Below are positions 7,110 through 15,159 of a stretch of 64,000 bases of DNA, piece after piece. Every line of letters begins with the position of its first letter. Within the stretch, counting starts at the first letter, position 1. The stretch comes from Dactylosporangium roseum. GTDB taxonomy: Bacteria > Actinomycetota > Actinomycetes > Mycobacteriales > Micromonosporaceae. The notes below the pieces were generated by a model, which saw nothing but the letters and a program-made list of their open reading frames with translations, made no database searches and had not been told where the DNA came from. Position numbers and translations under genes: made by a program. Location: contig NZ_CP073721.1 in NCBI RefSeq assembly GCF_025264685.1, forward strand, positions 3,897,001-3,961,000, given 5' to 3'.

Positions 7110-8009
7110 TCAGCGTCCCGTGAGCCGCTGCCGCAACCAGGCCAGCATGACCGCCGCCTGGTCACGCTGGAAGTCGCGCAGCGTGGGCAGGCCGCGGGGC
7201 GCGGGCAGCCGGGCCTTGTCCGTGAAGAACGCCGTCAGGCCGGCCACGCAGCCGGTGACGTCGTCTGGGTCGGGCTCGAAGTGGTCCAGGACGTCGTCGG
7301 TGAGCGCGCCGCCGAACAGGCGGACGTTGAGGATCAGCGACAGCGTGTCGAACCACGCCGGGCCGGCCGCCCCGAACGGCCAGTCGACGACCACCACCGA
7401 GCCGTCCGCGCGGATCAGCAGGTTGTCGGCGCGGAGGTCGCCGTGCACCAGCCGGTCGCCGCCCAGCGCCGCGACGCCGCGGTCGCCCCACGCCACCAGC
7501 TCGTCGAGGTGCCGCGCCACCCACGGGTCGAGCCCGTCCGGCGGATCGGCCGCGACGCGCCGCCAGCCGGCGAAGTCCGCGCCGAGCTTGTCGCGCGACG
7601 ACGGCAGCCCGGTGACCGGCACCGCGAGCCGCCGCAGCGCGTCGAGCACCGCGTCAAGCTCCTCCGGCAGCCACGGTACGTGCGGCGGCCGCCCCTCGAC
7701 GTCCTCGAAGACGAGCGCCACCCAGTCTCCGTCGTCGTGGAAGCCCAGCAGCCGCGGCGTCGGCGCCGAGCCCGGCAGCGCCGCGGTCACCCGGGCCTCG
7801 GAGCGGTGCATCGAAGGGGTCGACTCGTTGAGCCCGGCACCGACCGCCTTCACGAACGCCCGGGTCCCGGCCGCCGTCACCACCCGGGCGGCGGTCCCGG
7901 GCGAGAACCCGCCCGGCTGCGACTCCGCCGACACGACCGGGCTGCCGAGGATGTCCACGACCGCCCGCCGGACCGGCTCCGGAAGATCGGACCAGCCGAT
8001 GCGCGCCAT
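7110..8009 (-). CDS. aminoglycoside phosphotransferase-like (APH) kinase
   Basis: A 299-residue kinase-fold protein. The catalytic loop LVHGDLRADNLLI and the metal-binding VVVDWPFGA match the APH/choline kinase family, and the N-lobe has FVKAVG as the likely ATP-binding lysine. The substrate is unknown; many actinobacterial members are not resistance enzymes. The ATG at 8009 is chosen because the longer frame to 8153 only reads through the REP-like element upstream. It is a single gene with a weak ribosome binding site. Confidence 0.85.
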   Translation of the reverse strand: MARIGWSDLPEPVRRAVVDILGSPVVSAESQPGGFSPGTAARVVTAAGTRAFVKAVGAGLNESTPSMHRSEARVTAALPGSAPTPRLLGFHDDGDWVALVFEDVEGRPPHVPWLPEELDAVLDALRRLAVPVTGLPSSRDKLGADFAGWRRVAADPPDGLDPWVARHLDELVAWGDRGVAALGGDRLVHGDLRADNLLIRADGSVVVVDWPFGAAGPAWFDTLSLILNVRLFGGALTDDVLDHFEPDPDDVTGCVAGLTAFFTDKARLPAPRGLPTLRDFQRDQAAVMLAWLRQRLTGR

Positions 8010-8080
8010 CGCCCGATTACAGCAGTACCACCGCACCGCGACCAGCCCATATCCGCGGGCCGGCCCGCCCGTCCTTCCTG

Positions 8081-8210
8081 CCGCGTTGATCATGCAGTTG
8101 TGGCCCCCCACAAAGCTGGACATCCTGGGCGCGTCCGGGCACCACGACTGCAAGATCGACGCGGAGGGGGGAGGGGAGGGGGGAGGGGGGTGTGGGCATA
8201 GGGCGGTATG
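8081..8210. repeat. second REP-like palindrome with G-rich arm
   Basis: Arms at 8081-8103 and 8142-8164 pair at 20 of 23 positions (core gatcatgcagttgtgg against ccacgactgcaagatc). They are followed by a G-rich run (gggaggggagggggg-like, about 8164-8190). The core sequence, loop size and G-rich right flank match the element at 3446-3523, so the two are copies of one dispersed family. It lies between the APH kinase and a small plus-strand gene. Confidence 0.75.
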
Positions 8211-8245
8211 GTGAAAGGGTGAGGGGAGAGGGCGAGGGGGATCGG

Positions 8246-8449
8246 GTGGCGGCGCTGGTCGTTCATGCCGGACTGGCGGAGGCGTCCGCCATGGTCACGG
8301 CGGCGCTGGAGGAGGTGGCCGCGGCGACCGCGACGGACCGGTTTCAGCGGCTGGTGCGGATCTGCCGACGGTTTGACCAGGTTGACATCTACCGGGTCGC
8401 GGCGGCGGCCCTGACCCGCCTCGCGGACGCCGGGCCGCCGCGCCGATGA
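8246..8449 (+). CDS. small hypothetical protein
   Basis: A 67-residue, mostly helical soluble protein (VAALVVHAGLAEASAMV..., then FQRLVRICRRFDQVDIYRVA). The frame is open from 8192, but the GTG at 8246 is preferred: it follows a gaggg-type site and avoids the repeat-derived Gly/Arg leader. GTG 8219 is the alternative. No family is recognised. It converges on the GAF protein gene. Confidence 0.5.
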   Translation: MAALVVHAGLAEASAMVTAALEEVAAATATDRFQRLVRICRRFDQVDIYRVAAAALTRLADAGPPRR

Positions 8450-8461
8450 ACGCGCGGGCGG

Positions 8462-9313
8462 TCAGGTCGGGACGCCGGCACGCCGGCCGTTCGTGGGACG
8501 GGCGCGCGGGGCGGCCTGCTTCGCCTGGGCGGCGGCGTGCGACAGCCCCGCGGCGAGCACGCCGGCGAGCAGGATCAGATGGCCCTTGTCGGCGTTGGTC
8601 AGCGCACCGGGTTGGTCGGTGTCCAGCACCAGCAGCCCGAACGGAGTGTCCCCGGCCCGCACCGGGACCGCGATGAACGACCGGTAGCTCCGGCCCTTCG
8701 CGTCGGCGAAGTGTGGCGGCGGTGCCGCGTGCAGGTCGTCGACCACGAGCACCTCCTCGCTCAGCGCGAGGCGGACCGCCTCGGTGTCGTGGGCGGTCGC
8801 GCCGAGCCGGAAACCGCGCCTGGGAGCGTTGGACTGGCGCCCGGCGTAGGCGCGGCGCTCCAGCCGGTCGTCGCCCTGCAGCGCGTAGAAGACCGCCCGG
8901 CGGGCCGCGTGCGGCGTGCGGCGGCGCCGGCCGCAGTGATGGTGTGCGATGTCGACGGCACGGTGGACGAGCACGTCGAGCGCGGCGGTGCGCGCCGCCT
9001 GGGTCGGGGCCGTGGTGAGGTTGCCGAGCGCGGCGAGCAGCGGCGCGCCGGCCTCGTTGAGCCCCGTCGCGAGGTGCGCCTCGGCGGCGGCCGCCGCGCT
9101 CTCCGCGGCGGCCGTCTGCCGGTCGCGGCGGACCGCGACGACCGCGGTGGCGGCGGTGCCGGAGACGGACAGGACGATCCAGAGCAGGCGGGCCGTGCCG
9201 TGCGCCACGGCGGCAGCCGCGGAGGCCGCCGCGGCGACGACCGGGAACAGGACGGGCAGGACCAGACGCAGGCCGAGGCGTCGCCAGCGAGCGGTCGGGC
9301 GCTCATCGGGCAT
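8462..9313 (-). CDS. membrane-anchored GAF-domain protein
   Basis: A 283-residue protein. Residues about 12-65 contain two hydrophobic helices separated by a short turn, then a helical linker, then a GAF-type sensor domain (about 105-255) with features such as EEVLVVDDLHAAPPP, YRSFIAVPVRAGDTPFGLLVLDT and LILLAGVLAAG. No output domain is present, so it may sense a small molecule and signal by protein contact. The ATG at 9313 has GAGGAA 11 bases upstream. It is the third gene of the sigma factor operon, 17 bp after the second. Confidence 0.75.
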   Translation of the reverse strand: MPDERPTARWRRLGLRLVLPVLFPVVAAAASAAAAVAHGTARLLWIVLSVSGTAATAVVAVRRDRQTAAAESAAAAAEAHLATGLNEAGAPLLAALGNLTTAPTQAARTAALDVLVHRAVDIAHHHCGRRRRTPHAARRAVFYALQGDDRLERRAYAGRQSNAPRRGFRLGATAHDTEAVRLALSEEVLVVDDLHAAPPPHFADAKGRSYRSFIAVPVRAGDTPFGLLVLDTDQPGALTNADKGHLILLAGVLAAGLSHAAAQAKQAAPRARPTNGRRAGVPT

Positions 9314-9330
9314 GTGGGCGCGGGTTCCTC

Positions 9331-10431
9331 TCAGTCGACGTCGGCGGTCCAGTCCTCGGCGAGGTACAGCACGTAGGAGATGAGCGTGGGCGCGCGGGTC
9401 CCGGCGCCGTCGTGGCTGAGCACGGCGATGCGTTCGTAGCTCAACAACTGGCCCGTGTCCTCGTCGATGACGGCGACGTCGCGGGTGCGGCCGGCGCTGT
9501 CGTCCCGGTCGGCGCTGAACGCGACGCCGTCGCGCCCGGCCCGGTCGACCACCGGTCCCCGATAGACCAGGCCGGGCGTGTTGGCCAGCACCCGCAGGAC
9601 CGCCGCGCGCTGTGCCGGGTTGAGGACGTGGTATCGATACATTTCGGCGACCGCCTCGAGGGTGACGTCCGGACCGGAGCGGTCGGAACGGTAGGTCGAC
9701 AACTGGGCGGCGAGGACGGCCTGGTCGGCCGAGGGCACCTCGTTGAGCCAGGCGAGCTGGCCCGGGGCGTAGCTGCGGTGCGCGGCGCCGGTGGCACCGG
9801 TGGTCGGCGCGCCGGTCGACATGACCCGCACCTGCCCGGCCGGTTGTGGCGGCAGCAGGGTGCTGCGGCGAACCGCGGTGCGTTGCGGTGTCCAGCACAG
9901 CCGGTCGTCGACCGCGACGAACGTGTCGCCGGCCGCCGGGGCGCTCGGGGTGTCCGGCCCGGACGGCCAGTACTGCGTGTGGATGCACACGTCGGGCCCG
10001 GCCGCGGGTCGCTGCGGCAGTCGGGCGACCGTCGCGGAGAGCCGGTCGAGCGCGGTCTGCGCCGGGTCGGTCGTGTCCGTGACCAACTGCGGTAGGAGCC
10101 CCGGCGCGGCCCGCACCGGCGGGGCCGGCAGGTCGTGGTCGTCGCGCCCGGCGGCGACCACGGCGACCGCGGTGAGGGCGACGGCGGCGACCGTGGCCCA
10201 GACGACGACCGGCAACCGGCGGCGGAGCGGGTGGCCGGGCCGGCGCCACCACGGGACGCCGCCGGCCGCCCGCGTCGTGCCGGCCGGCGCCATCGGGGTC
10301 AGGCCGTCGGCACGGGCGCGCAGCTCGGCCGCGGAGATCACGGGTGGGGGCACGACCCGGCCCCGGGCCGGGTCGTTGTGTTCGGCGAGCTCCCGGATCG
10401 CCGCGTCAACGGCGTCGCCGTGCGGATCCAC
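9331..10431 (-). CDS. CU044_5270-type membrane protein (probable anti-sigma partner)
   Basis: A 366-residue protein with a cytoplasmic N-terminus of about 75 residues (start VDPHGDAVDAAIRELAEH), one transmembrane helix (PVVVWATVAAVALTAVAVVAA), and a large external domain with conserved blocks such as LDRLSATVARLP, PGLLPQLV and YELL-like turns. It matches the actinobacterial CU044_5270 family, regularly encoded just after an ECF sigma factor. The GTG at 10431 lies inside the end of the sigma gene (26-bp overlap), suggesting translational coupling and a role as its membrane-bound regulator; that role is inferred from context. Confidence 0.75.
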   Translation of the reverse strand: MDPHGDAVDAAIRELAEHNDPARGRVVPPPVISAAELRARADGLTPMAPAGTTRAAGGVPWWRRPGHPLRRRLPVVVWATVAAVALTAVAVVAAGRDDHDLPAPPVRAAPGLLPQLVTDTTDPAQTALDRLSATVARLPQRPAAGPDVCIHTQYWPSGPDTPSAPAAGDTFVAVDDRLCWTPQRTAVRRSTLLPPQPAGQVRVMSTGAPTTGATGAAHRSYAPGQLAWLNEVPSADQAVLAAQLSTYRSDRSGPDVTLEAVAEMYRYHVLNPAQRAAVLRVLANTPGLVYRGPVVDRAGRDGVAFSADRDDSAGRTRDVAVIDEDTGQLLSYERIAVLSHDGAGTRAPTLISYVLYLAEDWTADVD

Positions 10432-10990
10432 TCTGGCCTCCTCTTCCGATCGTTTCGGACAGTCCGGCTCCGGGCGGGGTGTCGCCGTCGCCGTCCCGTA
10501 GCAGCGCGCGGGCGCGTTCGCGGGCCCGTTCGAGCCGCTTCCGTGCCGTGGCGGCGCTGATGCCCAGCACCTCGCCGATCTCCTCGCCGGTGCGCCCGTC
10601 GACGTCGGCGAGCAGGAGTATGCGCTGGTCGTCCCGGCTGAGCCGGGACCACGCGCGGTGCAGGTCGAGCCGTGTGCATGTTGACGCTCCGTCGTCGTCG
10701 CCGGCCGCGCCGCACACCCAGTCGTCCTGGGTGGTGTCGACCGGAGCGGGGTGCCGGCTGAGCCATCGGTGATGCTCGCGGGCGTGGTTGTGCGCCGTCT
10801 TGAGCAGCCAGCCGATCGGCTTGTCGGGGACCGTGTCGCGCTTCGCCCAGGCTGTCTCAAAGGTCTTCTGAACGAGGTCCTCCACGTCGGAGAACGCCAC
10901 TTCGCGGAACAGGAACCGGTGCACCACCGGCTGGAAACGTCTGTACAGCGCGTCGTGCCACGCTGGTCCACGGCGGCTGTCGCCGTCCAA
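10406..10990 (-). CDS. ECF-family RNA polymerase sigma factor
   Basis: A 194-residue sigma-70 family protein. Region 2 carries YRRFQPVVHRFLFRE and DVEDLVQKTFETAW with GWLLKTAHNHARE; region 4 carries LSRDDQRILLLADVDG and EIGEVLGISAATARKRLERARE. The TTG at 10990 is chosen as start: GGAG lies seven bases upstream and the length then equals that of a normal ECF sigma; the frame's longer form to 11209 adds 73 residues without domain character. It is the first gene of a sigma/CU044_5270/GAF operon, probably autoregulated. Confidence 0.88.
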   Translation of the reverse strand: MDGDSRRGPAWHDALYRRFQPVVHRFLFREVAFSDVEDLVQKTFETAWAKRDTVPDKPIGWLLKTAHNHAREHHRWLSRHPAPVDTTQDDWVCGAAGDDDGASTCTRLDLHRAWSRLSRDDQRILLLADVDGRTGEEIGEVLGISAATARKRLERARERARALLRDGDGDTPPGAGLSETIGRGGQSGSARRRR

Positions 10991-11174
10991 GTCACGACTC
11001 CTCGACGTTCGGCCGACCGCGAGCGACGCGGACGGGGGATCTTCGTCGATCCCGCAGAGAAGTGACCGCGGAGGGTCGTCGTGTGACCGGTGCGGACAAA
11101 CATCACGGAGATCGTTACCTGAAGCTGGACGGCTACTCCGAGTGACGGATCTTCCAGTCTCGTTCGCTTCCGAA

Positions 11175-11204
11175 CATGAACGAACAGTGTGACATTCATT
11201 CATG
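11175..11204. promoter_or_regulatory. inverted repeat with a motif shared with another promoter region
   Basis: catgaacgaa (11175-11184) and ttcattcatg (11195-11204) form an imperfect inverted repeat. The right half contains the 14-mer gacattcattcatg (11191-11204), found again at 32168-32181 upstream of the DUF4193 gene. It lies between the divergent sigma operon and the I36 inhibitor gene. The intergenic stretch 10991-11344 holds no gene, but is visibly AT-richer around 11165-11250. Confidence 0.5.
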
Positions 11205-11344
11205 GACATATTTTGTGCTCACTGTACGCAGTGTGCTGTCCCCTCCTTACTCTGGGTCGCATTCCGTCAGAGCGTCCGACCGACCTCGGACCGAGCGGCG
11301 CCGGCCGATCAGCGTGCCGGCGTACCGAACGCCCGGAGGTAACC

Positions 11345-11866
11345 GTGCGCATCAACGTCATGGCGGCCGTCGTGACCGCCGTCCTGCTCGTGTCCCTGTC
11401 TCCCCTTCCGGCATCCGCCGATCCGTCGCCTGTCGCCGTCGAGCAGCAACGTAAGGTAGCGGCCGAACTGGCCGCGCATCCGGGTGGCGTGCAGATCGGC
11501 CCGAACCAGATCGCCTACCCGGGCGGGCTGATCGTCACCGTGACCCGGCCGGGGACCGCGGCCGCCGCGCCGCAGCCCGACTGCCCGTCCGGCTGGTTCT
11601 GCTTCTACGAGCAGCGCCAGTTCGGCTATCCGCGTGGACAGCTCTCCGACCTCGGCTGGCAGGACCTCGCCACCTGGAGGTGGCAGGACCGGACCGAATC
11701 GGTCCACAACAACCTCCCGTGCGGAGCCGTGGTGTACCTCAACCATCCGGCGGGCACGAGCAGTCACGGCGGCGACATGCGGCTCTTCGAGGCGTCGGCG
11801 AGGCAGTCCATCGCGGATCTCGGCGCGAACCGCAACATCGCCGACCACGTGTACCGCTACTGCTGA
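11345..11866 (+). CDS. secreted peptidase inhibitor I36-type protein
   Basis: A 173-residue exported protein. The GTG at 11345 follows GGAGGTAACC; residues 1-27 are a signal peptide ending PASA. The C-terminal half has the beta/gamma-crystallin-like I36 pattern known from the Streptomyces metalloproteinase inhibitor SMPI: CPSGWFCFYEQRQFGYPRG, a middle VHNNLPCGAVVYL, and a terminal IADHVYRYC. Conserved Cys pairs suggest disulfides. The N-terminal 45 mature residues form an extra helical segment. It presumably inhibits extracellular proteases or has a structural role. Confidence 0.8.
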   Translation: MRINVMAAVVTAVLLVSLSPLPASADPSPVAVEQQRKVAAELAAHPGGVQIGPNQIAYPGGLIVTVTRPGTAAAAPQPDCPSGWFCFYEQRQFGYPRGQLSDLGWQDLATWRWQDRTESVHNNLPCGAVVYLNHPAGTSSHGGDMRLFEASARQSIADLGANRNIADHVYRYC

Positions 11867-12765
11867 CCGTGCCGCCCGCCACCCCGTGCCGTCCCGCGCC
11901 GGCCCGGCGGCCGAGCGCCGAGCGCGTCGGCGAAGGCGGACACGGCGGGGTGGCGGGCGGCGCCGGCGCGGTACGCGAGGCGGGTCCGGCGGCGGGTCTC
12001 CAGCGGGGTCAGCACCACGCCGCCCGGGACCGGCGCGGCGGCCAGTTCCGGCACCACCGCCACGCCCTGACCGGCAGCCACGAACGTCAGCACCGTCACG
12101 AAGTCGTCGGCGTGGTGGCGCACCCGCGGGATGAAGCCCGCCGCCTCGCAGGCGCGGACGGTCATCGTGTGGCACAGCGTGCCCGGACTGGCGAGGATCC
12201 ACGGCTCGTCGCGGCAGGCGGGCAGGTCACGCGGGCCCGTGGCGGCGATGAAGATCGTCTCGTCGAGCAGCGGCGCGGTCTCGAGGGCCGGGTCCGGCTC
12301 GATCGGCACCAGGTCGTAGTCGTGCACCAGGGCCACGTCGAGCGTGCCGTCGCGCAGCTTGGGCGGTACCGCCGCCGGGTCGAGCTCTTCGACGCAGAGG
12401 TCCAGGCCGGGATGCGCCCGGCCGAGCGCGACGAGCGCTGGCGGCAGCAGGGTGCGCATCGCGGTCGGGAACGCGCCGATGCGCAGCGGACCGGACAGGC
12501 CGGTGCGGGTGGCGGCGAGCGCCGCGGTGGCCCGCTCCAGCGCGGCCAGCACGTCCTCGGCGTGCGTGACCAGCACCCGGCCGGTGGGGGTGAGCGCGAC
12601 CCGCCGGCCGGTCCGCGCGAGCAGGGCCGCACCCGCCTCCCGCTCGAGCGCGGCGAGCTGCTGGGAGACGGCGGACGGGGTGTAGGCGTGCGCCTCGGCG
12701 ACGGCGGCGATGGTGCCGAGGTGGGCGAGGTCGCGCAGCAGGCGCAGCTTCCGGACATCGAGCAT
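11857..12765 (-). CDS. LysR-family transcriptional regulator
   Basis: A 302-residue LysR regulator with an N-terminal winged helix (MLDVRKLRLLRDLAHLGTIA, AYTPSAVSQQLAALERE) and a periplasmic-binding-like effector domain (about 90-290). It is divergent from a DapA-family gene 70 bp away, the usual arrangement for a LysR protein and its target. A box TAAGCT at 12772-12777, six bases before the ATG, suggests leaderless translation. The 3' end overlaps the inhibitor gene by 10 bp, tail to tail. The last 20 or so residues are Gly/Arg-rich and probably disordered. Confidence 0.9.
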   Translation of the reverse strand: MLDVRKLRLLRDLAHLGTIAAVAEAHAYTPSAVSQQLAALEREAGAALLARTGRRVALTPTGRVLVTHAEDVLAALERATAALAATRTGLSGPLRIGAFPTAMRTLLPPALVALGRAHPGLDLCVEELDPAAVPPKLRDGTLDVALVHDYDLVPIEPDPALETAPLLDETIFIAATGPRDLPACRDEPWILASPGTLCHTMTVRACEAAGFIPRVRHHADDFVTVLTFVAAGQGVAVVPELAAAPVPGGVVLTPLETRRRTRLAYRAGAARHPAVSAFADALGARPPGRRGTARGGGRHGQQ

Positions 12766-12835
12766 CAGGTGAGCTTACGATCGACGGTACAAATGTGAAC
12801 TGGACCTGTCGCTCGATGTTCGCCAGGCTGCTCAC

Positions 12836-13711
12836 ATGGAGCTTTCCGGGATCTTCGTACCGCTGGTCACGCCCTTCGCCGCCGACGGCTCGGTCGACCT
12901 GGCGGCCCTCCACGACCTGGCCGCGTCCGTGCTCGACGCCGGCGCCGCGGGGCTCGTCGCCCTCGGCACGACGGGGGAGCCCTCGACGCTCGCCGCCGCC
13001 GAGCGCGAGGATGTGATCGCGGTGTGCGCGAAGTTCGGCGTGCCGCTGCTCGTCGGCGCCGGCGGCAGTGCCACCGCCGATTGTGCGGAGGCCGTCCGGG
13101 GCCTGCCCGCCGGGTCGGCGGCGATGGTGGTCGTGCCGCCCTACGTCCGGCCGGGCGACGCGGGTGTACTGGCGCACTTCCGCGCGGTCGCCGCGGCCTC
13201 GCCGGTGCCGGTCGTGATCTACCACGTCCCGTACCGCACCGGGCAGGCACTGACGACGGAGACGCTGCTCGACCTCGCGGCGATCCCGAACGTCGCCGGC
13301 TTGAAGCTCGCCGGCGGCCCGGTCTCCGGCGACACGGTCGCGTTCCTCGGCGCGGCGCCGCGGTCGTTCGCGATTCTCGGCGGCGACGACGCGGTGATCT
13401 CGCCGATGCTGGCGCTCGGCGCGCGTGGCGGTGTCCTCGCCTCGGCGCATGTCGCGACCGCGGCGTTCGTGGGGCTGTTCGAGGCGTGGCGCGACGGCGA
13501 CGTGGACCGGGCCCGGCCGCTGGGCCACCGCCTGGCCGCCCTGTCGGCGGCCCTGTTCGCCGAACCGAACCCCGCGGTGATCAAGGCCGTGCTGTACGCG
13601 CAGGGGCGGATCCGCACCCCGGCCGTACGGCTGCCGCTCCTGCCGGCGTCACCGGGAGCACTCGCCGCGGTGGCACGTTTCCGGGATTTGACGGGTCCGC
13701 TGAGCTCCTAA
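12836..13711 (+). CDS. dihydrodipicolinate synthase/N-acetylneuraminate lyase family aldolase
   Basis: A 291-residue class I (Schiff-base) aldolase. The family's pyruvate-binding GTTGEP is at 44-49, a tyrosine in VVIYHVPYRTG at 129, and the Schiff-base lysine in VAGLKLAGG at 157. Canonical DapA has YNVP; the His here and the linkage to a LysR gene rather than to lysine genes suggest a specialised aldolase of the superfamily and not the housekeeping DapA. The ATG at 12836 is 70 bp from the divergent LysR start. Confidence 0.82.
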   Translation: MELSGIFVPLVTPFAADGSVDLAALHDLAASVLDAGAAGLVALGTTGEPSTLAAAEREDVIAVCAKFGVPLLVGAGGSATADCAEAVRGLPAGSAAMVVVPPYVRPGDAGVLAHFRAVAAASPVPVVIYHVPYRTGQALTTETLLDLAAIPNVAGLKLAGGPVSGDTVAFLGAAPRSFAILGGDDAVISPMLALGARGGVLASAHVATAAFVGLFEAWRDGDVDRARPLGHRLAALSAALFAEPNPAVIKAVLYAQGRIRTPAVRLPLLPASPGALAAVARFRDLTGPLSS

Positions 13712-13761
13712 CGTTCATGTCATCGCAGCGAGCGACTCGACTACAGGTCCAGGGGGACGGG

Positions 13762-14172
13762 ATGAGCGACATCGACACCTACGACGGCGCGGACGTCGAC
13801 TACGGCCACTACGAGGCCGGCGAGCAGCACGACGCGCTCGACCAGCTCCACCAGGAGCACGCCAGCCAGGCGGACTACAACAACGAGTACGCGGTCTACG
13901 AGCAGGACCACGCGGCCGCCGAGAACACCAGCTTCCAGCAGGGCCACAACGTCCAGTGGACCGACGGCAACGGCGCCAGCTACTCGGAGACCGACTACAC
14001 CAACTACAACCACTCGGCCGCCGAGACCGACCACGTGTTCGCGGCCGAGGGCAGCGAGTCGTCGTACACGGCGGAGTACGACGAGCTCGACGAGCTGCGG
14101 GCGCGCTTCGACGCCGCCTTCGTCGAGGGCACCGCGTTCCACGGCGGCGACTACGAGATCGCTGCCAGGTAG
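13762..14172 (+). CDS. acidic, Tyr/Asp/Asn/Gln-rich low-complexity protein
   Basis: A 136-residue protein with ATG at 13762 behind AGGGGGA. It is strongly acidic and rich in Tyr, Asp, Glu, Asn, Gln and His, with scattered single aromatic residues (for example DYGHYEAGEQHDAL and SYSETDYTNYNHSAAETDH). There are no Cys, no signal peptide and no membrane segment. The last 30 residues (YDELDELRARFDAAF) look like a short helix. Codon use is normal for the genome, so it is a true gene. The composition resembles disordered, phase-separating or hydration-type proteins; no family is recognised and function is unknown. Confidence 0.7.
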   Translation: MSDIDTYDGADVDYGHYEAGEQHDALDQLHQEHASQADYNNEYAVYEQDHAAAENTSFQQGHNVQWTDGNGASYSETDYTNYNHSAAETDHVFAAEGSESSYTAEYDELDELRARFDAAFVEGTAFHGGDYEIAAR

Positions 14173-14207
14173 CCCTGCCGCGGAACCAGCGCTCCACCCC
14201 TGGCGTC

Positions 14208-14236
14208 AGGCCGGTCACCACCGCGGTGACCGGCCT
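14208..14236. terminator. bidirectional terminator between convergent genes
   Basis: A perfect 12-bp stem (arms aggccggtcacc and ggtgaccggcct) with a 5-base loop sits midway between the stop of the acidic protein gene (14172) and the stop of the reverse-strand PLDc_N gene (14249), positioned to end both transcripts. Confidence 0.8.
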
Positions 14237-14248
14237 TCGCCATATGCG

Positions 14249-14665
14249 TCACTGTTCCGGCTTCTCCTGCTCCCGCTCGCGCAGTTGCTCCTCGCGGCGG
14301 CGCAGGTCGGCCTCCCACCGGCTCAGCAGGTCCTGGTCCTCGCGCCGGCTCTGGGCCAGGCCGCGCAGGAACTCGGGATCGTCGTCCGGCGCCACCGGTG
14401 GCCGAGGCCGGGCGGCCTCGGGGAACCCGCTGCCGGCCCGCCAGGAGGCCCCGGCTCCGGTCCGCGCCCGTTGCGGTCGCCCGGCGGCGAACCACGCGAT
14501 CCAGCCGACGGGCGAGAACAGCAGGATGATGAACACCCAGGCGATCTTGGGCAGGTTCCGTACCTCGTGCTCATCCGTCGACAGGCAGTCGATCAACGCG
14601 ATCACGAGCACGACGAGATCGATGAGGAAGAGCAATCCGTAGAGGCGAATCACGCCGGACATCAT
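14249..14665 (-). CDS. PLDc_N-domain membrane protein
   Basis: A 138-residue protein with two transmembrane helices at about residues 5-25 and 40-62. The second is followed by the conserved SPVGWIAWFAAGRP of the phospholipase D nuclease N-terminal (PLDc_N) family, here without any phospholipase domain. The C-terminal 70 residues are charged and helical, ending in an Arg/Glu/Gln coiled-coil-like tail. Two consecutive Met codons (14665, 14662) could start it. Function is unknown. Confidence 0.8.
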   Translation of the reverse strand: MMSGVIRLYGLLFLIDLVVLVIALIDCLSTDEHEVRNLPKIAWVFIILLFSPVGWIAWFAAGRPQRARTGAGASWRAGSGFPEAARPRPPVAPDDDPEFLRGLAQSRREDQDLLSRWEADLRRREEQLREREQEKPEQ

Positions 14666-14674
14666 GCCTGATCG

Positions 14675-14731
14675 CGGCCCGGTTGTCCGTCCCGCCCGCG
14701 GCCCGGTTGTCCGTCCCGCCCGCGGCCCGGA
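14675..14731. repeat. 24-bp tandem repeat, 2.4 copies
   Basis: The unit gcggcccggttgtccgtccc plus gccc occurs at 14675-14698 and 14699-14722, with a 9-base partial copy to 14731. It begins a gene-free stretch (14666-15159) that also contains the perfect hairpin at 14978-15027. No frame in that stretch has convincing coding character. Confidence 0.8.
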
Positions 14732-14977
14732 GCCGGCCGTTAGCGCGCGCGGTGACCGGTTTCGCTCATGAGGCGGGGGAGCGGATCGCCGGCGCCCGCA
14801 TGATCACGGAGGTGCTGGGTGGCGGTGGGGCAGGGCCGCGAAGTTCAGCCCGTCAGTCCCTGGCCAACCCGGACAAGGCCGATAATTCGGTCGCGCGACT
14901 CGGGGATGTCGCCGCCGGGGCGCGCCAACCGGCCCGCGATGCCGCCGCGATCCCGCCGCGATGCCGCTCGATCTCAT

Positions 14978-15027
14978 GATCATGGGAAAGATGTGGCTGC
15001 CCCGGTAGCCACATCTTTCCCATGATC
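14978..15027. repeat. perfect 21-bp inverted repeat (REP-like hairpin)
   Basis: Two perfectly complementary 21-bp arms (14978-14998 and 15007-15027, beginning gatcatgggaaagatgtgg) are separated by 8 bases. The gatcatg start resembles the arm of the element at 8081. It stands in a gene-free stretch about 130 bp downstream of the MBL hydrolase stop. It could act as a terminator, but arm length and perfection are more typical of a mobile or REP-type palindrome. Confidence 0.85.
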
Positions 15028-15159
15028 TGTGGAGTTGCCCGGGCGGAACGCGCCGGCCCGGGTTCAGTGGGTCACGAGCGCGTAGCGCGGCGCGCGGGTG
15101 GGTATGCGACCGTCCGGTTTGTCTTCGTGATCATGAGGGAAGTCGAGGTGTGCCGGCCG

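Noticed and set aside
14683..14979. 98-residue plus frame in the stretch before the MBL gene
   Set aside because: Begins in a tandem repeat, no codon bias, no domain.
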